A stretch of 36,440 nucleotides of DNA from an uncultured Lachnospiraceae bacterium (GTDB lineage Bacteria; Bacillota; Clostridia; Lachnospirales; Lachnospiraceae). Under the pieces are notes generated by a model that did no database searches, was not told the DNA's origin, and worked only from the letters and a program-made list of their open reading frames with translations. Shown one piece after another: positions 10,301 through 17,572 of the stretch (position 1 is its first letter; each line of letters starts with the position of its first letter). The stretch lies in assembly GCA_902796595.1 (NCBI GenBank), contig CADBPM010000093.1, forward strand, positions 1-36,440, given 5' to 3'. A program made the position numbers and the translations under genes.

Positions 10301-10878
10301 TGCAGTTTTTTAAGGATGCCGACGAAGAAAAGGAAGCCTATGTACCTGAATTTGCAAGAAATGAGGAGGCTTTTAATGGTGCGGACAGAGGTACTCTGTA
10401 CCATAGTGTTATGCGACATATAGACCTTTCTGGTGATATTTCTAAAGCAGGTATAGAAACTTATCTTGATGGACTTAAAAGTAATGGAAAAATAAGTAAG
10501 GGTGAAAGAGAGGCGCTTGTTGCTTCAGATTTTGCAAATTTTTTACAAACAGACCTTGCAAAAAGAATGATCGCGGCGGATAAGGAAGGTTTTCTCTTTA
10601 GAGAAGCGCCTTTTGTAATGAATGATGATACAAGAAGGGCGGAACCTGTTCTGGTTCAGGGAATCATAGATGCATGGTTCGAAGATAAAGAGGGGATCAT
10701 ACTTCTTGACTATAAAACAGACAGAGTTTCAAGGAAAAATGGTGAAAGGATCCTGACAGACAGATATAAGCTTCAGCTTGATCTTTATGCCGAGGCACTG
10801 AAAAAGGCGACAGGGAAGGACATTGCACATAAGTATATTTATTCGTTTACACTTGGAAAGGTGATAGAATGCGACTGA
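7342..10878 (+). CDS. addA: ATP-dependent helicase/nuclease subunit A (AddA)
   Basis: This is the UvrD/Rep-type (SF1) motor and second nuclease of AddAB. The 1178 residues carry the helicase motifs in order: Walker A AAAGSGKT (24-31), motif II DEYQD (403-407), motif III GDVKQSIYSFR (from 433), SIHKSKGLQFP (from 770) and motif VI YVAMTRA (from 846). The C-terminal nuclease has DYKTDR (Asp1123). All key residues are present. Its start overlaps addB by four bases and its end overlaps the hisA-like gene by ten, so expression is probably coupled. Motif II reads DEYQD where many relatives have DEFQD or DEYQD. Confidence 0.97.
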   Translation: MSVKWTNEQRKVIEARDCDLLVSAAAGSGKTAVLIERIVQRILDPVAPINVDEILVVTFTRAAAAEMSTRIAERLTEMLAVETKKDPESDLVKRLSDQYQALARAQISTIDSFAKRVVMEHYEEADIDPGVRIADENELKLLKADVMEELLEEKYNEGDKDFLDFAEYFARGKEDGNIETVIESLVRYSESFADPEGWLYERRDEYLGDMEKLPSIKILHEISSSVLKSISENAEYAMYIAESPMGPVQYMPVLIDEADTFRKMSELKDIDSMQKAVAEYKFARLPGGKAKEVDEVCEDKKETVKSLRNDYKKSFQELLQKKFLAVPIKEAVKDFNLTKASVNVACNLAIEFSELYKEAKKKKNLVDFSDLEHLALRILRDKDGNITEAAKEYREEFKEVMTDEYQDSNLMQELILTAVAGSDEGRHDFFMVGDVKQSIYSFRQARPELFIGKYGKYKYSGEERKIDLHNNFRSRKEVLDPVNDVFDDIMHADFGNIEYDEAARLVPGGNFEDDKRDHKTEFILSDRSIEPDDEELASELARIPAAEYEGHMLALRIRELHDKEGYKYKDITILFRTMKGWAEPVKEVLMSQGIPAVSETTAGYFSAWEVEVALSLLSVIDNPRQDIPLAAVMLSPVGKFSPDELASLRIMDKSDKDLWELVLESSDEKVVKFRDLLVEMRRLSTFLPVHELIIRVLDETNFTDYVAAMPGGAVRERNLAMLVARAEGVEASGIRGLVHFNRYIKKIKDQGIDFGEADALDTLDAVRIMSIHKSKGLQFPVVFVSGLGKTINKTAARESVIIHPRYGIGVDCFNLESRERWKSLPKIVIAEKADEDTVAEEERLLYVAMTRAIDKLILTGQGKKITEKLPAIAESHANYLSLAQTGKVMDLVLPTVLRKSNHFNLIKLTPEALIKSETKQELTRKKTIDKENSGENEEAGENASLLRKLTAEMEYNYPYERAVNEKVKYTVSEIKRLGLTEEEAGEVQFFKDADEEKEAYVPEFARNEEAFNGADRGTLYHSVMRHIDLSGDISKAGIETYLDGLKSNGKISKGEREALVASDFANFLQTDLAKRMIAADKEGFLFREAPFVMNDDTRRAEPVLVQGIIDAWFEDKEGIILLDYKTDRVSRKNGERILTDRYKLQLDLYAEALKKATGKDIAHKYIYSFTLGKVIECD

Positions 10879-11651
10879 GACCATGTATAGATATTCACAA
10901 CGGACGCGTTTGCCAGATTGAGGGGAGTTCTCTTAAGGATAGCGGTGACAGAGCAAAAAGCAACTTTACTTCCGATAAGGACAGCGGTTATTACGCAGAT
11001 ATCTACCGTAAGCTAGGGCTTTTCGGCGGACATATAATCATTCTCAATAAGAAGGACTCCGCTTTTTATGAGGATGATCTAAGAGAGGCGCGGGCGGCTT
11101 TAAGGGCTTTCCCTGGTGGCATGATGATAGGCGGAGGCATTACCGATGAAAATGCCGAGGCCTTTTTAGATGCCGGGGCAAGCCACGTTATAGTAACAAG
11201 CTTTGTTTTTAAGGGCGGAGAGATAATTTGGGATAACCTTAACAAACTTGTTGCTGCTATAGGAAAAGAGCATCTGGTTCTCGATCTTTCAGCCATTAAG
11301 AGAGATGGAAATTATTTTATTGCAACAGACAGGTGGCAGAATGTAAGCGAAATTCCGGTAAATGAAAAGACCTTTGATGAACTCTCAGACTATTGCGATG
11401 AATTTTTGGTTCACGCGGTGGAAGTGGAAGGAAAAAAAGGCGGAATAGATGAGGAACTGGCAAGCATTTTGGGAAAAGTCAGAAATCATCCTGTAACTTA
11501 TGCAGGCGGGATTAGAGGAATTTCAGATATTAAGAAGTTATACGAATGTACAGAGGGAAGGGTTGATGTGACCATAGGAAGCGCTCTTGATATATTTGGA
11601 GGCGACCTTTCCCTTCTTAGGGCAGCGAGGTACGTGGCGGATGAGTGTTAG
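10869..11651 (+). CDS. hisA: Eukaryotic-type ProFAR isomerase (HisA)
   Basis: This resembles the eukaryotic/plant subtype of phosphoribosylformimino-5-aminoimidazole carboxamide ribotide isomerase, the fourth step of histidine synthesis. It starts with RPCIDIHNGRVCQIEGSSL, holding the Asp of the catalytic pair. It continues with SGYYADIYRKLGLFGGHII, IGGGI, LVLDLSAIKRDGNYFIATD and VTYAGGI near the C-terminal phosphate site. At 260 residues it is a full-length TIM barrel. The usual bacterial HisA has a different N-terminal signature. It is embedded between addA (10-bp overlap) and a methyltransferase (11-bp overlap), with no other his gene in view. Confidence 0.88.
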   Translation: MRLRPCIDIHNGRVCQIEGSSLKDSGDRAKSNFTSDKDSGYYADIYRKLGLFGGHIIILNKKDSAFYEDDLREARAALRAFPGGMMIGGGITDENAEAFLDAGASHVIVTSFVFKGGEIIWDNLNKLVAAIGKEHLVLDLSAIKRDGNYFIATDRWQNVSEIPVNEKTFDELSDYCDEFLVHAVEVEGKKGGIDEELASILGKVRNHPVTYAGGIRGISDIKKLYECTEGRVDVTIGSALDIFGGDLSLLRAARYVADEC

Positions 11652-12474
11652 TTATATTGGCTTTGCAGGTGTCTATGATCGTTTTATGGATAATGTTCCT
11701 TATGACGACTGGACAGATTATCTTGCAGGGCTTCTTAAAAAATATGGTGTAAATGACGGTCTTGTCTGCGAGCTTGGCTGTGGCACTGGCAGTGTCACGG
11801 AAAGGCTTGCGGCAAGAGGATATGATATGATAGGCATTGACAATTCAGAAGAAATGCTTAATATGGCACATGAAAAGCAGGCAGAAAACGGAAGCAACGC
11901 GCTCTACCTCTGTCAGGATATGAGGTCATTTGAACTTTACGGAACTGTCAATGCGATCGTATCGGTGTGCGACAGCATGAATTACATTTTAACATGGGAT
12001 GACTTGGTAAAAGTATTTAAACTTGCCAATAATTACCTTGAGGCAGGCGGTATTCTTATTTTTGACATGAATACACCGGAAAAGTATGAAAAGATCGGTG
12101 ATTCGGTCATAGCCGAAAATCGTGAAAATATGAGCTTTATCTGGGAAAACTTCTATGACAGAGAAAAACGGATAAATGAATATGACCTTACAATCTATGC
12201 AAGTGAAAATGTGCTTGACGGCGAAGACGGCAATATTGCGCCAGAGCTTGTAGAAGAGGAAAGCGGAGGTCATGAGGCTCCTTTTTACCGCTTTGACGAG
12301 GTTCACTATCAAAGGGCATATAGTATTGAGGAGGTAAAGAGTGCGATTAGTGCAGCAGGCATGGAATTTGTAGATGTATTTGAAGCTTTCACAGATCATA
12401 AGCCTGATGCAAAGAGTGAGCGCCTTTATTTTGTTGCCAGAGAAAAGTTTCAGGAAGGAAAGAAATATATATGA
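11641..12474 (+). CDS. Class I SAM-dependent methyltransferase
   Basis: A Rossmann-fold methyltransferase of 277 residues. Motif I is CELGCGTGS (43-51), followed by DMIGIDNSEEML (motif II acidic end) and a CDSMNYI stretch that fits motif IV. This resembles the small-molecule/YcgJ-like families often annotated only as class I SAM methyltransferase; the substrate cannot be read. The longer frame from 11587 would lie deep in hisA, so I chose ATG 11641, giving an 11-bp overlap. The stop overlaps the hslO start (ATGA). Confidence 0.85.
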   Translation: MSVSYIGFAGVYDRFMDNVPYDDWTDYLAGLLKKYGVNDGLVCELGCGTGSVTERLAARGYDMIGIDNSEEMLNMAHEKQAENGSNALYLCQDMRSFELYGTVNAIVSVCDSMNYILTWDDLVKVFKLANNYLEAGGILIFDMNTPEKYEKIGDSVIAENRENMSFIWENFYDREKRINEYDLTIYASENVLDGEDGNIAPELVEEESGGHEAPFYRFDEVHYQRAYSIEEVKSAISAAGMEFVDVFEAFTDHKPDAKSERLYFVAREKFQEGKKYI

Positions 12475-13346
12475 ATGACTACATGATCAGAGGAACGGCT
12501 GCAAATGATACTGTAAGAGCATTTGCCTGTACTACTAAAGAAATGGTTGAGCAGATGCATGAGTATCACGATACATGGCCTGTTGTTACGGCTGCTCTGG
12601 GGCGTCTTATGACTGCCGGTTCTATGATGGGCGTTATGATGAAGGGTGACAGGGACAAATTAACCCTGCAGATAAAAAGTGACGGACCTGTGGGCGGTCT
12701 TGTTGTTGTGGCAGGAAGCAACGGAAACGTAAAGGGCATGGCTTTCAACAATCAGGTGGAGGAGACTTATATAAGACCTGGCAAACTTAATGTCGGTGCT
12801 GCTGTGGGAAAAGGGAGACTTACGGTGGTAAAGGATCTTGGGCTTCGTGAACCTTACGTTGGTACTGTTGCGCTTGCAAGCGGTGAGATAGCAGAGGACC
12901 TTACCTATTACTTTGCGGAAAGCGAGCAGGTGCCAAGTGTTGTAGCGCTTGGAGTGCTTGTAGACACGGACTGTTCAGTAAAGGAAGCAGGTGGCTTTAT
13001 AATCCAGCTTATGCCGGATGCGCCGGAAGAGGTGATAAGTACAATAGAAAAGAAGATAAGTGGCATAAAAAGTGTTACGGAAATGCTTGAAGAGGGCAAA
13101 AAACCGGAAGATATGCTGAGCCTTGTGCTTGGAGACCTAAACCTTCAGATAATGGAAAAATATACCCCTCAGTATGAGTGTGACTGCAGCAGGGAACGCA
13201 TGGAAAAGGCTCTTCTTTCTATAGGAAAGAAAGACTTACAGAGCCTTTTTGATGAGGGCGAGCCGGTTGAAATGTGCTGTGAGTTCTGCGATAAAAAATA
13301 TACCTTTAGCCATGATGAAGTAGGTGAATTGCTAAAGAGAAGTTGA
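12471..13346 (+). CDS. hslO: Hsp33 redox-regulated holdase chaperone
   Basis: Hsp33 is a cytoplasmic chaperone that is off when its four cysteines hold zinc, and on when oxidation releases it. The 291 residues begin MNDYMIRGTAANDTVRAFACTT, typical of the family. The zinc ligands are present as Cys237-X-Cys239 (ECDCSRERM) and Cys270-X2-Cys273 (CEFC). An extra cysteine at 269 sits next to the last pair. It ends the long operon; its start overlaps the methyltransferase by four bases. No clear terminator separates it from the next promoter, which begins nine bases after the stop. Confidence 0.96.
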   Translation: MNDYMIRGTAANDTVRAFACTTKEMVEQMHEYHDTWPVVTAALGRLMTAGSMMGVMMKGDRDKLTLQIKSDGPVGGLVVVAGSNGNVKGMAFNNQVEETYIRPGKLNVGAAVGKGRLTVVKDLGLREPYVGTVALASGEIAEDLTYYFAESEQVPSVVALGVLVDTDCSVKEAGGFIIQLMPDAPEEVISTIEKKISGIKSVTEMLEEGKKPEDMLSLVLGDLNLQIMEKYTPQYECDCSRERMEKALLSIGKKDLQSLFDEGEPVEMCCEFCDKKYTFSHDEVGELLKRS

Positions 13347-13355
13347 AATTTTAAC

Positions 13356-13384
13356 TTGAAACTGACACATTCTAAAGTTATACT
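13356..13384 (+). promoter_or_regulatory. Promoter of the Ig-like protein gene
   Basis: TTGAAA (13356-13361), a 17-bp spacer and TATACT (13379-13384) give a near-consensus housekeeping promoter. Transcription would begin near 13391. Confidence 0.75.
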
Positions 13385-13406
13385 GATACAGGAGTGTACT
13401 GCGAAT

Positions 13407-13437
13407 AAATGTCGTACTGCTTTGCGGTATGACATTT
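13407..13437 (+). other. Leader hairpin with TTT loop
   Basis: AAATGTCGTACTGC (13407-13420) pairs with GCGGTATGACATTT (13424-13437) over 14 bp, two of them G-T. The loop is TTT. An AAGGAG follows at once, but the likely start at 13471 uses the later AAAGGGG. Confidence 0.65.
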
Positions 13438-13470
13438 AAGGAGAAATTGTTGAGAAAGGGGAATTATATT

Positions 13471-15603
13471 ATGAGAAAAAAGCTTTTAGCAGGGTTTCTT
13501 GCGGCTGTCATGATGACAAGTCTTACACCGGTTGCTATGCCGGCACAAGAAGCACAGGCCGCAATGGCAGTTGTTTATAACAAGAAGACACCAAATGCCA
13601 ATCTTAATCAGAAAACGATGAATATGTATGTTGGAGGTGTCAGAGTAAACCTTGATTATAATATCGGAGGGAGAAAGTCCGGAATAAAGGGAACATGGAC
13701 AACTTCCAATAAAAAAGTCGCTACTGTTGACGGATATGGAATAGTAAAGGTTGTAGGTAACGGCTACGCTGATATCAAATTTACTTATAAAAACGGCAAC
13801 AAGAATAAGACACTTAAAGTCAGAGTTCATTCAAGAACAAGGGCTTCAGGTATTACCCTTACCCATGAACCTGAAAATACAACCATCAAACCGGATCAGA
13901 TTGTAAGACTTAAATCAGAGCTTGCTGTCAACCCTAAGGCACAGGCGGTAAATAAGAGCATTGAAACGACATATACAACATATTATGAAATGTATACTGA
14001 TCCATCCTGCTCTACACCTGTAACAAACAGCGGTATCTCATTAAATACTGACAGTGGTGAGAATGTTATTTTAACAGGCAAGGTACCTGGAACATATTAT
14101 GTTCGTGCAATTGGCAAGAATACACCAAATGCAAAGAAATACAATGTGACAAGTACTCCGCTTAGGATCGATGTTGTAGATGCTGCCAATATTTCAGCTG
14201 TTCAGAGTGCTGCAAATAAGATAACGGTTACAGCTAATAAGCCTATTGACAGTGTTCTTGTTACTAATAGCAGCGGTATAAGCATGGCTACTATAAAGCA
14301 GGAACCATCAGCGGACAGCAAAACTGTAGTCGTTACCCTTGGTTCTTCTCTTTCAGGGCTTTTCAATGTTACTGCAAACACAGCAGATGGCACGGCAAAG
14401 ACTACAGTAAATTGCCAGACAGCCAAGGTTGCTTCCTTAAAGGTTGCCAATACTGTGGCAAAGCTTGAGGCAGGAGCCAAGAACGGCAAGGCTGCAAATG
14501 CCTATATCAATTACAGTATGTTTGATCAGTTTGGAAATGATATTACTACTGATGAAAGTGTTCCGTATAATAATAAATTTATCGCTGTCTTTGACGGCAA
14601 TAAGTCCGGAAAGGTTGCCACAGTAGTTTCAAGAGGTACTATAAAGATCCCGCTTACAGCTGAACAGTCGGTAAAGGGGTATTCAGGAACTCTTCAGCTT
14701 ATTTATGCAGGGGATGCGAATACAGTCGGCGGTCAGGCTATAAAGCTTCCTGAGAATACAGTTATAAATATCGGTGAGGCAGCAGAGATCAAGAGTGTTG
14801 CTATCGGTGGTATTTATAAGTACGATGGTAAAGACTACAACTGTATGCTTAATAGTGAACAGGTCAGCATTAAGGCCGATGATGTCATTACAAAGGCAAT
14901 CAGCTCAACTACCGGAAAAATTTCATTAGGCGTCAATGGAGCATACTACCTCTTTATAAGTGCCCAGGATGAGGATGGAGATTACCTTACAGATTCTTCA
15001 AAGGATATATTTACAGTAAGACTTGATCAGACTGATGAAAAGAAGAATACAGGTCTCAAGCTTGATGGAAATGAACCTGCCGGAAATGTTAAAGTAGGTA
15101 CAACATCTTATATCGCTTATCCTCTTGCACCGGGAGTTGTAACCAGTGGCTCGATCGATATATTTGCATTTGCAGGTAATTCAACCTTTGCAAGGCTTAC
15201 AAAGACGATACCGGCAAAGCTTTCAATGGGACAGATAGTTATAAGGTCTTCCGCAGTAACATTTGCGGGCAATAATTCAATCCAGCTTGACGCGTCTTTT
15301 TGCGATGCTTCAGGCAGTGTGATAACAAGTTTTGAACAAGTTAAGAGCCTTGTATCAGGAGAGACTACAAACGGTACAGGTACAGTTCTTCTTATAACAA
15401 GCGGCAGGCTTGCATCTGACAAGGGAGGCAGTTTTGCCATTATAAAGGGGGATGATGGCAGTGCTAAGCTTAGCTTTATTCCAAATCCTGCTGCTTATGC
15501 TATAGGAGCTCCAACTCCTACAACAGTAACACAGATTTATTCCGATGAGGCAGGCAACCTTAAGACTGCTACATATAGTTTCTTTGTAACAAGAACAGCA
15601 TAA
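13471..15603 (+). CDS. Secreted protein with bacterial Ig-like (BIG2-type) domain
   Basis: The 710-residue product has a clear Sec signal peptide: MRKK, a hydrophobic core, and a likely cut after AQA at residue 30. Residues ~50-120 resemble a BIG2 Ig-like domain, with WTTSNKKVATVDGYGIVKVVG the usual core. The rest is beta-rich, with many Ser, Thr, Asn and Gly residues, probably more beta-sandwich domains. There is no LPXTG motif, C-terminal membrane helix or clear S-layer repeat, so anchoring is unknown. I chose ATG 13471 (AAAGGGG, then signal peptide) over ATG 13429, which lies inside the hairpin. It has its own promoter and terminator. Exact role unknown. Confidence 0.85.
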   Translation: MRKKLLAGFLAAVMMTSLTPVAMPAQEAQAAMAVVYNKKTPNANLNQKTMNMYVGGVRVNLDYNIGGRKSGIKGTWTTSNKKVATVDGYGIVKVVGNGYADIKFTYKNGNKNKTLKVRVHSRTRASGITLTHEPENTTIKPDQIVRLKSELAVNPKAQAVNKSIETTYTTYYEMYTDPSCSTPVTNSGISLNTDSGENVILTGKVPGTYYVRAIGKNTPNAKKYNVTSTPLRIDVVDAANISAVQSAANKITVTANKPIDSVLVTNSSGISMATIKQEPSADSKTVVVTLGSSLSGLFNVTANTADGTAKTTVNCQTAKVASLKVANTVAKLEAGAKNGKAANAYINYSMFDQFGNDITTDESVPYNNKFIAVFDGNKSGKVATVVSRGTIKIPLTAEQSVKGYSGTLQLIYAGDANTVGGQAIKLPENTVINIGEAAEIKSVAIGGIYKYDGKDYNCMLNSEQVSIKADDVITKAISSTTGKISLGVNGAYYLFISAQDEDGDYLTDSSKDIFTVRLDQTDEKKNTGLKLDGNEPAGNVKVGTTSYIAYPLAPGVVTSGSIDIFAFAGNSTFARLTKTIPAKLSMGQIVIRSSAVTFAGNNSIQLDASFCDASGSVITSFEQVKSLVSGETTNGTGTVLLITSGRLASDKGGSFAIIKGDDGSAKLSFIPNPAAYAIGAPTPTTVTQIYSDEAGNLKTATYSFFVTRTA

Positions 15604-15607
15604 TGAA

Positions 15608-15644
15608 AAAAAGAGGAGAAGAGCAGGGCTCTTCTCCTCTTTTT
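15608..15644 (+). terminator. Intrinsic terminator after the Ig-like gene
   Basis: A 17-bp perfect stem (AAAAAGAGGAGAAGAGC at 15608-15624, complement at 15628-15644) has an AGG loop and ends in a T run. It starts five bases after the stop codon. Confidence 0.93.
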
Positions 15645-15701
15645 ATGCAATCTTTTTTAAGTGAAGAGGTCAAGCAGCTAAATAAAAAATATTAACTTTT
15701 C

Positions 15702-15730
15702 TTTAAATTTAGCTAGTCTTCGTGTATAAT
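15702..15730 (+). promoter_or_regulatory. Promoter of the CLC transporter gene
   Basis: TTTAAA (15702-15707), a 17-bp spacer and a perfect TATAAT (15725-15730). The leader is about 37 bases, with no sign of the crcB fluoride riboswitch. Confidence 0.7.
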
Positions 15731-15773
15731 GAGGGTAATACTTTAAAAACATAAAGCATGAAAGGGAGGTCGT

Positions 15774-17051
15774 ATGGATTTAAAGGGAAAAATTAATGAT
15801 TTTTTTAAGAAGTTCAGGGATGATCTTGTATCTGCTGTTATATGGGCGGCCTTTTCAATAATCTGTGGTATTGTAACAGGTTTGTGCGGCACGGGATTTG
15901 CCAAGCTGATAGTGATCGCTACAGATTTCAGACTCAGTCATGAGTATATTTTATTTTTTCTGCCTTTTGCAGGTCTTTTTATCGCATGGGTATATAAGCT
16001 TGCGGGAAGCAGTATCGAAGGCGGAACCAACCTTGTGCTTAAAGATATAAGGGAGGGCGAGGAAGTTCCGATGAGAATGGCACCGGTTATTTTTATTGCT
16101 ACGGTGACAACTCATCTTTTTGGTGGTTCTGTCGGGCGTGAAGGTGCAGCATTGCAGATGGGCGGCTCAATGGGCAGTGGTCTTGCAAAATTTCTTCACA
16201 TGAAAAAGGACAGTCATCAGATTGCTATAATGTGCGGCATGAGTGCCGCATTCTCAGCACTGTTTGGAACTCCGCTCGCTGCAATGGTCCTTCCTATAGA
16301 AATAAGTACAGTCGGCATCATTCATTATTCGGCACTTGTACCATGTGCAATTGCATCTCTGTCGGCTCATTTTGTTGCAAAATATTTTGGTATGGGAGGC
16401 GGAGTATATAATCCGGACCTTTCATTCGGAGCAGAAACTCCCCAAAATATCCTTCTTTGCATAGCCTTTGCAGTCCTTGCGGCTTTTGTCTCTGTTCTCT
16501 TTGCTGTTACAGTAAATAAAGCAGAACACCTAGCTGAATCAAAGATAAAAAATGATTATGTAAGAATTTTTGTCTTAGGTGCTGCAGTTGTCGGCATGAC
16601 ACTTCTTGTCGGCAGTCAGACTTATAATGGAACAGGTGCCGCAACTATTTATAATTCAGTTTTTGGAAATGGGGCAGGACTTCCATGGTATGCATTTCTT
16701 TTAAAGATAATATTTACAGCAGTTACTCTTGCGGCTGGATTTAAGGGCGGCGAGATAGTTCCGGCTCTCTTTATAGGGGCGACTTTTGGCAATTTCTTTG
16801 GTACGCTTACAGGAACCAGTCCTGCAACCTTTGCGGCTATAGGAATGGGAGCTGTTTTTTGCGGAATTACAAACTGTCCTTTGGCATCTCTTTTATTATG
16901 CTTCGAACTTAACGGATATGGCGGCATTCCATATTATATGATCGCAATTCCACTTACCTTTTTACTTTCAGGCAATTTTGGAGTGTATAAGGGACAGAAG
17001 ATACTTTACAGTAAATACAGCATGGACAAGATTGATGAGCATACAAAGTAG
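15774..17051 (+). CDS. CLC family anion channel/antiporter, CLC-F-like
   Basis: An integral membrane anion transporter of the CLC fold, 425 residues with about ten or more hydrophobic segments and no CBS domains. It has GGSVGREGAALQMG (gating Glu123 in GREG, 121-124), GTPLAAMVLPIEI (Glu176) and GFKGGEIVPALFIGATFGN (322-340). The GSSIEGG segment near residue 78 replaces the GSGIP motif of typical chloride CLCs. Together with QMGG after GREG, this resembles the fluoride/proton (CLC-F) clade, but the ion cannot be proved by reading. ATG follows AAGGGAGG. It appears monocistronic with its own promoter. Confidence 0.85.
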   Translation: MDLKGKINDFFKKFRDDLVSAVIWAAFSIICGIVTGLCGTGFAKLIVIATDFRLSHEYILFFLPFAGLFIAWVYKLAGSSIEGGTNLVLKDIREGEEVPMRMAPVIFIATVTTHLFGGSVGREGAALQMGGSMGSGLAKFLHMKKDSHQIAIMCGMSAAFSALFGTPLAAMVLPIEISTVGIIHYSALVPCAIASLSAHFVAKYFGMGGGVYNPDLSFGAETPQNILLCIAFAVLAAFVSVLFAVTVNKAEHLAESKIKNDYVRIFVLGAAVVGMTLLVGSQTYNGTGAATIYNSVFGNGAGLPWYAFLLKIIFTAVTLAAGFKGGEIVPALFIGATFGNFFGTLTGTSPATFAAIGMGAVFCGITNCPLASLLLCFELNGYGGIPYYMIAIPLTFLLSGNFGVYKGQKILYSKYSMDKIDEHTK

Positions 17052-17193
17052 TTTTGACATTTACTAAGCACGTCAATCATGTTAAAATAGAATAGTGAAT
17101 CTGTTAAGGCACCTGAAGAGGTGCCTTAATTATAGTTGACAGAAAGAATGGTTACCTTCAGCAAACATTTCTGACGCAGGCATCTATAAAAAT
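17052..17193. other. Intergenic region with a stem-loop after the CLC gene
   Basis: TTAAGGCACCT (17104-17114) and its perfect complement (17119-17129) form an 11-bp stem with a GAAG loop. TTAATTAT follows, not a clean T run, so it could be a weak terminator or another leader hairpin. TTGACA occurs at 17054 and a TAAAAT -10-like hexamer at 17083, but not at the right spacing to one another. TATAAA at 17185-17190 lies just before the repeat element. Confidence 0.5.
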
Positions 17194-17271
17194 GACTAGC
17201 TGGTCATTGTAAGATGTTCTCGTGTTGGACGGCAGAGTGTAATATCAGGCTTTGCCTGACATTACAATATA
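17194..17271 (+). repeat. Two-hairpin element, copy A
   Basis: A 78-bp element from GACTAGCTGG to TACAATATA. The first stem pairs bases ~17199-17206 with ~17226-17233, with two G-T pairs and one mismatch. The second stem pairs 13 positions (17238-17250 with 17254-17266, one A/C mismatch) around a TTT loop. It matches the tandem copies at 28681-28840 at 56 of 78 positions with no gaps. It ends one base before the GGGAGAG serving the next gene. Confidence 0.75.
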
Positions 17272-17283
17272 GGGAGAGTCATC

Positions 17284-17571
17284 TTGTTGGAAAAGAAGAA
17301 AGAAGAATCTGTTAAAATGACAGTTTCGCCTGTGATAAGGCAGGACGGTAGGCAGAAGATATTTGTACAGTTTGAAAAGGGAAGCAATAAGGCTGAGGCG
17401 ATCATACCGGGATGTGTTTTTATTTCAAACACCGGCTTTGGCGATGATGAACTTGACGAACTTAAGGCATGGTTAAAAGAAAGACAGTCTGAGGTTCTTG
17501 AACAGGCAAAGGCACTCAGTGTAATGAAAGCCTTTTTAGGTGAGGATCCTCATAAAAGCAGAATAAAGTAA
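17284..17571 (+). CDS. Hypothetical 95-residue protein
   Basis: I do not recognise a family. The product is 95 residues, soluble and charged, with a short beta-rich N-terminal half (KIFVQFEKGSNKAEAIIPGCVF) and a helical C-terminal half (DDELDELKAWLKERQSEVLEQAKAL). The start is TTG at 17284 (or the next codon, also TTG) behind GGGAGAG (17272-17278). ATG 17317 is an alternative but has no good ribosome site. It lies one base before the MATE gene, in the same operon, and directly downstream of structured element A, which could control it. Confidence 0.75.
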   Translation: MLEKKKEESVKMTVSPVIRQDGRQKIFVQFEKGSNKAEAIIPGCVFISNTGFGDDELDELKAWLKERQSEVLEQAKALSVMKAFLGEDPHKSRIK

Positions 17572-17572
17572 A

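Noticed and set aside
13341..13357. Terminator between hslO and the Ig-like gene
   Set aside because: The AAGTT/AACTT repeat is short and AT-only; no GC stem or T run is present.
13429..13470. Upstream ATG for the Ig-like protein
   Set aside because: It lies in the right arm of the leader hairpin and would put a hydrophilic extension before a canonical signal peptide.
15645..15773. Fluoride (crcB) riboswitch before the CLC gene
   Set aside because: No GGxGAUGG-type helix or conserved CCGAAACC-like segment can be read in the gap.
17104..17129. Certain intrinsic terminator of the CLC gene
   Set aside because: The stem is perfect but no T run follows, so I list it only as a stem-loop.
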